DNA of 64,000 nucleotides from Chloroflexota bacterium (GTDB lineage: Bacteria; Chloroflexota; Anaerolineae; SpSt-313): the NCBI GenBank assembly GCA_029553955.1, contig JAKPJZ010000074.1, forward strand, positions 62,001-126,000. The letters are read 5' to 3'. This document shows, one piece after another, positions 17,887-26,728 of this stretch. A program made the translations under genes and the position numbers. Numbering within the stretch: position 1 is the first letter of the stretch; each line of letters starts with the position of its first letter. The notes below the pieces were generated by a model, which was given only the letters and a program-made list of their open reading frames with translations, ran no database searches and was not told the DNA's origin.

Positions 17887-18571
17887 CCTTCACCTCCTCC
17901 ACCAGCCGGCGGGTGGCCGCGACGTCGACATCGCGCCCCAGGGCCTCGTTCAGCTTGAGGAGGAGCTCGAGCACCACGCGCAGGCGGACACGCTCCGCCG
18001 GCGGCTCGTCATCGCTGAGCTCGATGAGCTGCAGCAGGGCATCTCTGACCCCCTGGTCGAGATAGCCTGCGTTCGCATAGATCTCGATGGCCCGGATGGT
18101 GCGCTCTTTGCCAATCTTCTGCACGCTGCCGCCGGCCCATTCGGTCAGCCGCGCCACAAGGCCCCAGTCGGTGCTCTCGGCCTCCGGCGGCGCGAGAGAG
18201 GCTGCGCCGGTGCCCTCCGGCGGCAGCGCGGCCTCGGGGGCGTCGCCTGCATCCGACAATGACCTCAAGGCGTCGCTGCGCACGAGCGAGCCCACCCTCA
18301 GCGCCGGCGCATCCACGGCAGGGGCTGGCTCCAGCTCTGCCATGGTGACCCGCTGTACGCCCGAGAACGAAGCCGCGCCGTGTTGCGACCCATTGCCCCT
18401 GAGCGCAGGCGCGGCGGCGTCGGGGGCAGGCGCCTCCTGGGCCCTGAGGTCGGGATAGTAGTGGAAGAGGATCTGCTCCTGGATCTCGAGCAACGTGTTG
18501 CGGATCTGGTCCTTCAGGATGCCTAGTTCGTCCTCAAGGGTCTTGACTCTGTTTTCCAGTGCCACAGGCAT
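17879..18571 (-). CDS. ArlC/D/E-like protein (FlaCDE domain, N-terminal coiled coil)
   Basis: C-terminal LVARLTEWAGGSVQKIGKERTIRAIEIYANAGYLDQGVRDALLQLIEL. Confidence 0.75.
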   Translation of the reverse strand: MPVALENRVKTLEDELGILKDQIRNTLLEIQEQILFHYYPDLRAQEAPAPDAAAPALRGNGSQHGAASFSGVQRVTMAELEPAPAVDAPALRVGSLVRSDALRSLSDAGDAPEAALPPEGTGAASLAPPEAESTDWGLVARLTEWAGGSVQKIGKERTIRAIEIYANAGYLDQGVRDALLQLIELSDDEPPAERVRLRVVLELLLKLNEALGRDVDVAATRRLVEEVKVG

Positions 18572-18594
18572 GCCTCGCTCTATGGGTAAGGATG

Positions 18595-18630
18595 GCGGTT
18601 CAGCCGGGCCTCGCGACCCGGCTGAACCGC
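18595..18630. terminator. 14 bp-stem hairpin between archaellin and downstream genes (attenuator or RNA stabiliser)
   Basis: GCGGTTCAGCCGGG-CCTCGCGA-CCCGGCTGAACCGC. Confidence 0.75.
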
Positions 18631-18660
18631 TCGGTACAGACCCTGGGGAGGCAGGATCGT

Positions 18661-19260
18661 CTAGTGGAAATCGATCACAGTGTCGATGTAGGAGGGCGTC
18701 GTCTTTTGGATCAGCAGCACGCCGCCGCGCGGCGGTTTGACTTCGATGGCGAAGGTCGTGTCCGTGCCGAGCGTGATGCCGTTCTTCGTATCGGTCAGGT
18801 CGATCGTGATCTTGGCCAGTTCGCCGTCCTCCAGCAGGTTGTCTTCATCGTGCCTGACTGGCCAGTCCACCGACCACTGGAGGCCGGAGACTGACTTCTC
18901 GGCATCGCGGTAGTCGATGACGACCTTGTTGGTGCCGGAGATGGTGCTGGTCAGGTCGATGGCCGTGCCGCCGGCGACATTGCCCACGGTGAACACGATG
19001 TTCTTGATTTGGCCCTCTCCAGCGGCGCCAGGGGTGTTCTCGGTGGCGAGGACGGCTCCGCGCAGCTCGAGCGAGGCGCTGACCTCCTGCAGCCCAGAGA
19101 GAATGGCTTCCTTGGCCTTCTCTGTCGAGGTCGTGCCAGCCGAGAGGACCGTGAAGGCAAAGACGGCGGCGACCACGACGAAGGCGATCAGGATGATGGC
19201 GGTTTCGAGGGCGGTGATGCCGCTCTCATCCCTAAAGAACCTCTTTAGCCTGTCGTACAC
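18661..19260 (-). CDS. Archaellin-like pilin with class III signal peptide (GTG start)
   Basis: MYDRLKRFFRDESG|ITALETAIILIAFVVVAAVFAFTVLSAG; Gly at -1, Glu at +5; beta-rich C-terminus. Confidence 0.85.
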   Translation of the reverse strand: MYDRLKRFFRDESGITALETAIILIAFVVVAAVFAFTVLSAGTTSTEKAKEAILSGLQEVSASLELRGAVLATENTPGAAGEGQIKNIVFTVGNVAGGTAIDLTSTISGTNKVVIDYRDAEKSVSGLQWSVDWPVRHDEDNLLEDGELAKITIDLTDTKNGITLGTDTTFAIEVKPPRGGVLLIQKTTPSYIDTVIDFH

Positions 19261-19503
19261 CTTTGACTCCTTTCGTGTGCCACTCAGCGTGGCAAGACGT
19301 TACTGCTCTCCCCAAGATCGAAGGCTCGGCCGATGCCGGCTTCGCCCGGGCGCCGCCGCGGCGGGCAGTCACTGCTGCGCGCGGGAGCACTGCGCATCGG
19401 AATCGACATATCCTCGTTGATTAGGCGCATGTGGAGCGCACAGACCTTCGCACGCGGCGTAAAGCCACAGTTAAAGATCAGCTCTGTGCCGGAGAGCGGG
19501 CGA

Positions 19504-19551
19504 TGGGGAGACGCCTGACAGGTCTCCAGAGACCTGTCAGGCGTCTCCCCA
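19504..19551. repeat. CCTGACAGGT-family hairpin, 23 bp arms, 2 nt loop
   Basis: TGGGGAGACGCCTGACAGGTCTC-CA-GAGACCTGTCAGGCGTCTCCCCA. Confidence 0.93.
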
Positions 19552-19644
19552 CCACTACAATCCAAAAGGAGCGCGGTCTGAGCAGGTGACGTTGCAGCGC
19601 GAGTTGTCACATGTTATAATGCTGCCTCGGAAAGGGGTAGGGGA

Positions 19645-20691
19645 ATGGCCTTCCTGCAGTGGACCGTCCTCGGCAACACGGTGCAGACTTGGGCCTGTGC
19701 GCTCCTGATCACGATCCCGATCTTGGTGTTGTTCTGGGCCGCGCAGCGCGTGTTGCTGCGGCGCTTTCGCCGCCACGCGCTGGCCACCAAGAGTGCTGTT
19801 GACGATGTGATCAGCGGCGTTCTGGCGCGGACGCGCTTCTGGCTGCTGGCCGTGCTGGCGGTCTATGCGGGGTCGCTGGTGCTCACGCTGCCGCCCGAGG
19901 TGGCCGCCTGGAGCGGCGCCCTCGCGCTGGCTGGGCTGCTGGCGCAGTTGGCCATCTGGGCCGATGCGCTGATCGACCATTGGCTGGCCTGCTACCAGAA
20001 GCAGCACGGCGGCGGCGAAGGCGTGGGCACCATGCGCGTGGTGGGCTTTTTCGCGCGGCTGGCGCTCTATTCGCTCGTCGCGCTCCTCGCGCTCGACAAC
20101 CTGCCCAACGTCCAGGTCACGAGCCTCATCGCCAGCCTGGGGGTGGGCGGCATTGCCGTCGCCCTGGCGGTGCAGAACATTCTGGCCGATCTGTTGGCGT
20201 CGCTGTCCATCGCCTTCGACCGGCCCTTTGTCATCGGCGATGCGATCGTCGTGGGCGACTATTCGGGCACCGTGGAGCAGATTGGGCTCAAGACCACGCG
20301 GCTGCGCAGCCTCTCGGGCGAGCAACTGATCATTTCGAACAACGACCTGCTGAGCAGCCGCATCCGCAACTATCGGCGCATGCAGGAGCGGCGCATCGCC
20401 TTTACCATCGGCGTCACCTACGAGACGCCGTATGACAAGCTCGAGCGCATCCCGGCGCTGATCAGGGAGATCATCGAGGCGCAGCCGCTGGCGCGTTTCG
20501 ATCGCGCGCATTTTCAGGCGTACGGCGATTTGGCGCTGCTCTTCGAGACGGTCTACTATATGCGCACGCCCGACTATGCCGCCTATATGGATACGCAGCA
20601 GGCCATCAACCTGGCCATCTTTCGGCGCTTTGCCGAGGAGGGGATTGCCTTCGCCCGCCCGGCGCAGATGCTGTACGTCAGCAAGAACTAG
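19645..20691 (+). CDS. MscS-family mechanosensitive ion channel
   Basis: LIASLGVGGIAVALAVQNILADLLASLSIAFDRPFVIGDAI. Confidence 0.93.
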   Translation: MAFLQWTVLGNTVQTWACALLITIPILVLFWAAQRVLLRRFRRHALATKSAVDDVISGVLARTRFWLLAVLAVYAGSLVLTLPPEVAAWSGALALAGLLAQLAIWADALIDHWLACYQKQHGGGEGVGTMRVVGFFARLALYSLVALLALDNLPNVQVTSLIASLGVGGIAVALAVQNILADLLASLSIAFDRPFVIGDAIVVGDYSGTVEQIGLKTTRLRSLSGEQLIISNNDLLSSRIRNYRRMQERRIAFTIGVTYETPYDKLERIPALIREIIEAQPLARFDRAHFQAYGDLALLFETVYYMRTPDYAAYMDTQQAINLAIFRRFAEEGIAFARPAQMLYVSKN

Positions 20692-20744
20692 CGAAGCTTC
20701 GCCTCAAGCAGACGAGGACATCCACCGCAGAGGCGCGGAGGGCG

Positions 20745-20846
20745 CTGTAATGGTCTTGATGGGCCGTAGCCTAGCCGCTTGTGGGCGTCGCAGCCCTGTG
20801 ATGGTCTTGATGGGCCGTAGCCTAGCCCCTTGTGGGCGTCGCAGCC
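20745..20846. repeat. 51 bp tandem repeat, two copies
   Basis: CTGTRATGGTCTTGATGGGCCGTAGCCTAGCCSCTTGTGGGCGTCGCAGCC x2. Confidence 0.95.
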
Positions 20847-20867
20847 GAAGACCGTTGCGCTGAGCCG

Positions 20868-21833
20868 CTAGATAGATGAGCGCTCGCGGTAGGGCGTGGT
20901 GCCAAAGCGCGTCACGACGACTGCGCCGAGGCCCCATACGCCGATGGCGCCAATGACGATAAAGCCGACGCAGGGGATGCTGGTGAGCGTGGCCAGGATG
21001 GCGAGGCCCACGGTGGCGGCGAGGAGCGGCTCGTGGCCGCCGCGCCGGCCGGTGAGCGCCTGCTGGCCCACGGCGAGGCCGGCCGGCAGCCAGGCAAAGA
21101 GCAGGCCGGCCGCCAGGGCGATGACGATAGCGGCCGCAAGTGGAATGCCGATGACGGTTGAGGCCAGGAGCGGCACGCCGACGACAGCGACAAGCCAGGC
21201 CAGCAGCCCGGCGGCCACGCTCTGCCAGGGGTGGCGGCGCAGGGCGTGGCTGGCGCGCTCGGCCGGGCCGGGGGCGATAGTGAGCACGAGCAGGCCCAAC
21301 GCCACGACGACGAGGCTCCCCAGGAGCACTTGCAGCGCCCAGACGAAGAGGTTGCCGGCCATGCCGATGCCCCACGGCCAGCCGAACCAAAAGCTCGGCA
21401 GCGAGAGCAGGCAGCGTTCGCGCCAGCGGCTGAGGAGGGGCGCCTGAGGGCTGCCGCGGCCGCCCATGACCTCGCCGTGGACCACGGCGCCGGCCCGCCG
21501 CAGCACACCGCCAGAGGCCAGAACGTCGCCCGCCACCCGCGCCGTCTCGGCCAGCGTAATGTCGCCGCTGGGCGCAAAGGCTTGCCCGTCGACCTGGCCG
21601 GCGATGGAGATGCCGCCGCCGAGGGCGAGCACATCGCCGTGGACCGCGGCCCCCGGCCCCACAATGACGTTGCCGCCAAAGGCGACCATGTGTCCGTCGA
21701 GCCGTTGGCCGGCGGCCAGAGTCACGTCGCGGCCAAAGCTTACCCAACTGCCGAGGCCACCACGACGGAAAAGGGGCTGCCCAACCACCAGGAGCAGCAC
21801 CAGCAGCGCCAGCAGCACCCGCCACTTGGACAT
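20868..21833 (-). CDS. Bactofilin-like polymer-forming membrane protein
   Basis: Beta-helical repeats GRDVTLAAGQRLDGHMVAFGGNVIVGPGAAVHGDVLALGGGISIAGQVDG followed by TM segments. Confidence 0.8.
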   Translation of the reverse strand: MSKWRVLLALLVLLLVVGQPLFRRGGLGSWVSFGRDVTLAAGQRLDGHMVAFGGNVIVGPGAAVHGDVLALGGGISIAGQVDGQAFAPSGDITLAETARVAGDVLASGGVLRRAGAVVHGEVMGGRGSPQAPLLSRWRERCLLSLPSFWFGWPWGIGMAGNLFVWALQVLLGSLVVVALGLLVLTIAPGPAERASHALRRHPWQSVAAGLLAWLVAVVGVPLLASTVIGIPLAAAIVIALAAGLLFAWLPAGLAVGQQALTGRRGGHEPLLAATVGLAILATLTSIPCVGFIVIGAIGVWGLGAVVVTRFGTTPYRERSSI

Positions 21834-21967
21834 CGCGCGCACCTCCCGCACACGCCCACTGCCACGGGCATCAGCAATCTGCATGCCGTGGCAGCGGGCT
21901 GCGCGGAGTCAGGCTGGCAGGAGCTGCCGCGCGGAACGGATGAGTGCCTCGCGCCGCTCGCAGGCAG

Positions 21968-22104
21968 CTAGAACATCGGTCAAGTATTCGCATAGACGAC
22001 GTAGCCTAGCCCCCCTTGGCCGCCGCAGGCGGCTTCGTGGGCGTCGGAGGACGATGATTCGGCCGTCTGGGGGCCTTCGCAGGAATACTTGACCGATGTT
22101 CTAG
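21968..22104. mobile_element. 137 bp MITE-like element with 22 bp perfect terminal inverted repeats
   Basis: CTAGAACATCGGTCAAGTATTC ... GAATACTTGACCGATGTTCTAG. Confidence 0.75.
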
Positions 22105-22568
22105 GCCGGCCTGCTGCATGCCCAGAAGGACGGCGCCAATGACCGGCGGGGCCGTCAACCGCACCAGGCGCGCCCGCAGCGCAAGGGCATGAATCGTCTG
22201 ACGCATCGGCTCGATGAGCGCCGGGCCGCCATCGAACATGCTGCCGATGAGCACCACGTCAAAGGCGAGCTCGGCAAACTCGAGCTGGCGGATGACGGCG
22301 CAGGCCAGCTCGCCCAGCGGATGATCTCCAGGGCGACGGAATCGCCCTGTGCGGCTACCTGGAACACCAGTGGCGCCGCATCGGCGTGTACCTCGACCTT
22401 GCCTGAGGTCAGGCCCTCGAGGAGCTCCTCGATGCTGCGCAGCCCGGCGCGCTTGACAAAGGCTGGGGTCAGTTGCGTGCGTGGGCCGCGCCGTATCCAT
22501 TCGTGAGCGATGGTCTGCAGCGTTTTGAACACGAGCTCGCTCGCGCCCGCTGCCTCGCCCACGGCCAC
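22103..22568 (-). pseudogene. BadF/BadG-type (N-acetylglucosamine kinase-like) ATPase, C-terminal remnant with frameshift
   Basis: One frame: GEAAGASELVFKTLQTIAHEW...LVFQVAAQGDSVALEIIRWA; then shifted: GELACAVIRQLEFAELAFDVVLIGSMFDGGPALIEPMRQ...APPVIGAVLLGMQQAGL. Confidence 0.7.
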
Positions 22569-22569
22569 G

Positions 22570-23206
22570 CCCCAGCCTGCGGCCGCACCTGCAGCAGGCC
22601 CAAGGCACCATCGTTGACCGCCTCGATCGACGCCTGGAGGCCAGGGGGCGGATGTGCGAGGAGGGCCTGGTAGGCAGCGCGCTGGCTCCCGGTCACCGCG
22701 GCCTCGGCCGCCAGCAGCTCATACGCCTCGACCTGTGCCAACAGGCCAAAGCATACTGCGGGAAGCGGCTCCGCAGGCGGAGGATGGATGCCGTCACGGT
22801 CAACGCGGCAGGGCAGCTCCAGAACCCAATCCTGCGGCCAGCCTGGCACCGCGCCACCATGGGGCGCATTGACCACGTGCGTCTCGCCGGTGTCGTTGAC
22901 GAGCCCGTGTCTCTGCCCCAGGTACTCGTCGGCGCGCGAGGCAGCCATGCCGCCGGCGCGCAATTGGGCGATGACATAGGCCGCGCCCTCGATGGCCGCG
23001 CGCTGGTCGTGCGACAGGACTACACGGGACGGGTTGCCTTGGGCGGCCACCATGCGCTGGGCGAGACCGCCCACGATGGCCAGCCGTGCGGCGTCGATGT
23101 CCATCAAGCACAACTCGCTCAGGGGAAGGGAACCAGCGCGCGCCAGGAAGCCGCTGACCAACTCGGGCGTGCAGGTTGACCCTCCACCAATGACAGTGAT
23201 CTTCAC
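22570..23206 (-). pseudogene. Glycoside hydrolase family 4 remnant with large internal deletion
   Basis: N-part MKITVIGGGSTCTPELVSGFLARAGSLPLSELCLMDID...AAYVIAQLRAGGMAASRADEYLGQRHGL joined directly to C-part VVNAPHGGAVPGWPQDWVLELPCRVDRDGIHP. Confidence 0.75.
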
Positions 23207-23259
23207 GATCTTGTGCGCCGCACGCCTGCCTTGATGCTCGCAGCCGTGAGGGGCGCTGC

Positions 23260-26200
23260 CTATAGCTGCGCCAGCTTGAGCGCATGCGCCTGCGCGATGG
23301 CCTGCGTCCGGCTGTTCACGCCAAGCTTGCGGTAGATATTCTCCAAATGGGTCTTGACGGTGCTGGTAGAGATGAAGAGCCTGGCCGCGATCTCGCGGCT
23401 GGACAGGCCGGCGCTCAGCAAGCGCAGCACTTCTTGTTCACGCGGCGTGATGGATGCGGCAATGGCCAATGCCGGCGGTTCGTCTGCGGGTGTGGTCTCT
23501 TGTGCGCCGTTGGCCTGTCCCAGCTTGGTGAGGGTCCCCCTGAGAAAAGACTGGATACCGGCATCAAGGTTCGCAGTATGGAGCACGAGCGAGAGCAGGG
23601 GGGCAACTTGGGGGGCGTAATCCAGGAACGGGCGGATGAAGAACTCGGGTGCGGCGCGTCGCGCCGCTTCGGCCATGACCCGGCGCGCCTGATGTGCCCT
23701 GCGCTGATTGAACAGGGCGATGGCCAGCATCACGCGCGCCCGCATCATCGGCAACGAGTAGAAGCCATGAGGGTATCTGTCGAGGAGGTGGTTCAGGATG
23801 TCTTCGGCGGCCACGTTTCTGTCTTGCTCGATGAGGATCTCTGCGCGAGCAAGTGCCGAGAACGCGTTTTCCTCGGTCTCCCCTCCTTCGCTCAGGAACC
23901 GCTCAGCGGCGGCGAAATCCCGCTGTCGCAGGCAGAACAGCGCCTGATACGCTGCCAGATCCTGATCGAGCCAGATGCTGGAAGGGCGTTGGGCGTGGAG
24001 CTCCCGTACAGCCTGGATGGTGGCAAAGGCCGCTTCGTTATCTCCCTGCGCCGACTGGATCTTGGCGCGCAGAACCGCGACCGTGACCAGTTCATTGCTG
24101 CCGGTAGGGTTCGGATTTACCTCCGTGGCGCGGACCAAGAGCTGATGTGCCTGCGTCAATTGACTGCGCATAAAGTAGACGCCGCTCAAGGCGGTCAGGG
24201 CGATGCTCGCTGGCTCTGGAAGCCTGCCGCGCAATTCCAGTGCCTGTCGCAGGACCTGGTTGGCGATCTGTTCGCTTCGCCGCAGATGGCCTTGCGAGAA
24301 CGCCAGGTTGGCGCAGCCTCCCCCTGCCACCAGAATGGTGTAGAGATGCCCCCTTTCCTGTGCAGTTTGGTACGCCGCCGTTGCTTCTGTTTCTGCCCCG
24401 ATCACATCGCGGCGGTAGTCGCGGTAGCACTGCAGCATGCCGTTCAGCATCGGCCAGACGGAGTCATCGGCTCCACCTGCCGGCAACTCGGCGGCCTCCT
24501 GGCCACTCCGTGCCCAGGGGCGGCAGATTCGCTGCACCTGCGAGTGTGTCTCTGGCACGGTGCCGGGCTTCTCCAGCGGCGATCTGGCGGCCATGCTCAG
24601 CTCCGTGCGCGCCAGAAGGCTCTCCACCGCGGTCGACGGCAGTGCTATGCCTGCCAGCCGGACATACAGCGCAAGCAACGCCCTGTGCTGCTGCACCACG
24701 GCCTCCGGCAGGTGCTGCAACCAATGCAGCAGGCGAGAATCCTCTCCGAGGTGCTCCAGCTCGCGCAACGCCACGCTTTCGAGCAAGACCGCGGCTTCTT
24801 CCCATGCTTCGATGGCCAGCAGATGACATACCGCATCTGCCGGGGCGTTCTGTGCCTGGTACCACTGTGCCGCCTGGCGATGCAGGCGCGGGATTTCGGC
24901 GGGGCACTGCTCCTGCAACTGTGCACAGAGCGTCTCGCGGAACAAGTCATGATAGCGGTACCAGTTCGCCTCCTCCAACCGTTCAAGGAAGAGCCTTTCC
25001 TCCCACAAGCGCGCCAGCATGCCGGCAGCGCCTCTCTGGCCGGTGACGGCGTCGCACAAGGGCGCTGTGAGATGTCTCAGGATCGATGTCTTGAGGAGGA
25101 ACGTCTGTACCGCTGGCGCTTGCCTCTGCAGGACGCTTGTGGCAAAGAACTCGCGGAGCAAGCTGTGCGCGCCTGTGAAGGCCTCCATAAAGCTGGAGCG
25201 CTTCCCCTGTTGCGCCAGCACGCAGGTCGCCAGCACAAGGCCGGTTATCCAGCCCTCCGTGCGCTTGACCAGTGTCTGCATGTCGCCATAGACCAGGTGT
25301 CGCCCTGGCGAGTGCTGCTGCAAGAACTCGGTCCCCTCTTCCAGGGTGAAGCGCAGGTCGTCGGCCCCCAGCTCTACCACCATCCCTCTAGCCTGCAGAT
25401 AGCCCAGGACCAGAGGCGGCTTGGTGCTGCTGGCCACGACCAGTTTGAGTGTTGGAGGTATGTGCTCCAGCCAGGTCTGGAGGGAGGTGTGAATCCCCGG
25501 GTGCTGGATGTGGTGATAGTCGTCCAAGACCAGGCCGATGCGGTGGTGCGCGTTGGGCGCGTCGCTCGCTCGGATGATATCGTTCGTCAGGTTGACGACG
25601 ATCTCGGAGAGGGTCGAAGGTGAGGAACTGTGGAGCTGTGACAGCCAGCTCTGGCCCAGGCTTGGGTCAACCGTCTGCAAGGCTGTCACCACCGTAGACC
25701 AGAAGCGCAGCGGATGATCATCGTCTGCGTTGAGGGCCACCCATGCCACCGGCATGCCGCAGCCCTGCCGCCACTCGTTCAGCAGCGTGGTCTTGCCGAA
25801 GCCACTGGGGGCGTTGACGAAGGTCACCGGCCTGTCGATGCGCTGGGTGAGCCGCGCACGCGCGACGAGCTTTTCCGGCAAGGCGGGCGGCTTGACCTTG
25901 GTCAGGGGCAGGGAAGTCATCTCACCCAAGGACGCGGCAGCGGTATCCGTTGGGCTCGGCGCCGCGAGCAACCCGGTGGGATGGCCATCGCTCATCAGTC
26001 GCCGCAACGGAATCTGCCCTGCGAGGAAGGCGCCGGCCTGCTCGAGGCGTTCCGGCGTCAACTCTCCTGACTTGCCCAGATAGGTCTTGGCCAGTTTCCC
26101 GTTGCGCCGCCGGTAGCCATACCAATAGCCGATGCCGCGACGGTGTTCGAGGCGAGCGGTGAAGCGCCCCGTGCCGCCTTCGTAGATGAATGTGCTTTGG

Positions 26201-26319
26201 CCGGTAAGCCAGGCATACCAGGACTCATGCCCGACCCGCACCGGATTGGCCGCGCAGCCGGCAGGGCCATCGGCGACCAACAGATCGTTGCGGACAAGAG
26301 GTTTGCTGTCTCTGCGCAT
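23260..26319 (-). CDS. MalT-like LuxR-family ATP-dependent transcriptional regulator
   Basis: FVNAPSGFGKTTLLNEW Walker A, LVLDDYHHI, TPR-like region, C-terminal ITPREQEVLRLLSAGLSSREIAARLFISTSTVKTHLENIYRKLGV. Confidence 0.93.
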   Translation of the reverse strand: MRRDSKPLVRNDLLVADGPAGCAANPVRVGHESWYAWLTGQSTFIYEGGTGRFTARLEHRRGIGYWYGYRRRNGKLAKTYLGKSGELTPERLEQAGAFLAGQIPLRRLMSDGHPTGLLAAPSPTDTAAASLGEMTSLPLTKVKPPALPEKLVARARLTQRIDRPVTFVNAPSGFGKTTLLNEWRQGCGMPVAWVALNADDDHPLRFWSTVVTALQTVDPSLGQSWLSQLHSSSPSTLSEIVVNLTNDIIRASDAPNAHHRIGLVLDDYHHIQHPGIHTSLQTWLEHIPPTLKLVVASSTKPPLVLGYLQARGMVVELGADDLRFTLEEGTEFLQQHSPGRHLVYGDMQTLVKRTEGWITGLVLATCVLAQQGKRSSFMEAFTGAHSLLREFFATSVLQRQAPAVQTFLLKTSILRHLTAPLCDAVTGQRGAAGMLARLWEERLFLERLEEANWYRYHDLFRETLCAQLQEQCPAEIPRLHRQAAQWYQAQNAPADAVCHLLAIEAWEEAAVLLESVALRELEHLGEDSRLLHWLQHLPEAVVQQHRALLALYVRLAGIALPSTAVESLLARTELSMAARSPLEKPGTVPETHSQVQRICRPWARSGQEAAELPAGGADDSVWPMLNGMLQCYRDYRRDVIGAETEATAAYQTAQERGHLYTILVAGGGCANLAFSQGHLRRSEQIANQVLRQALELRGRLPEPASIALTALSGVYFMRSQLTQAHQLLVRATEVNPNPTGSNELVTVAVLRAKIQSAQGDNEAAFATIQAVRELHAQRPSSIWLDQDLAAYQALFCLRQRDFAAAERFLSEGGETEENAFSALARAEILIEQDRNVAAEDILNHLLDRYPHGFYSLPMMRARVMLAIALFNQRRAHQARRVMAEAARRAAPEFFIRPFLDYAPQVAPLLSLVLHTANLDAGIQSFLRGTLTKLGQANGAQETTPADEPPALAIAASITPREQEVLRLLSAGLSSREIAARLFISTSTVKTHLENIYRKLGVNSRTQAIAQAHALKLAQL

Positions 26320-26331
26320 AGGCGCCCCCAC

Positions 26332-26378
26332 AAGTTGCCCAACACGGAGATTATACTCACTGTTGGGCAACTTGGCAA
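26332..26378 (-). promoter_or_regulatory. Consensus promoter with -10 box centred in a 13 bp inverted repeat, upstream of the LuxR/MalT regulator
   Basis: - strand TTGCCA(26373-26378)-17-TATAAT(26350-26355); IR AAGTTGCCCAACA/TGTTGGGCAACTT at 26332-26344 and 26361-26373. Confidence 0.75.
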
Positions 26379-26728
26379 GCTACTCCATCCGCTGTACCGG
26401 TCCTTTCGCAGCACAGTAACGATTGTGCATACAGTCTAGAATCCGCCGGAATGGGGATAGACGGTCGTCCGTTTCTACCGTACAATAGGGGCGGCTACCA
26501 GGAGCGCGGGGGAACGGGCGGGGAACCTGGCGAGAGTCCCAAACCTTCGCCAACCTCCCCGCCGCCGGCCGACCTACCAGCCGCCAGAAAGCCTCCAAGC
26601 TTTGCTTCCGGTCCTCTGCGAAGCACAAGGCCCGCCGTTCCCGGCCCCTCAAGCGCCAACAAGCATGGCGGTCGTGGTGATCGAGCATTGAGCCTCAGGT
26701 CTGGGCGAAACGGAAAGGGGAGTCCTCG

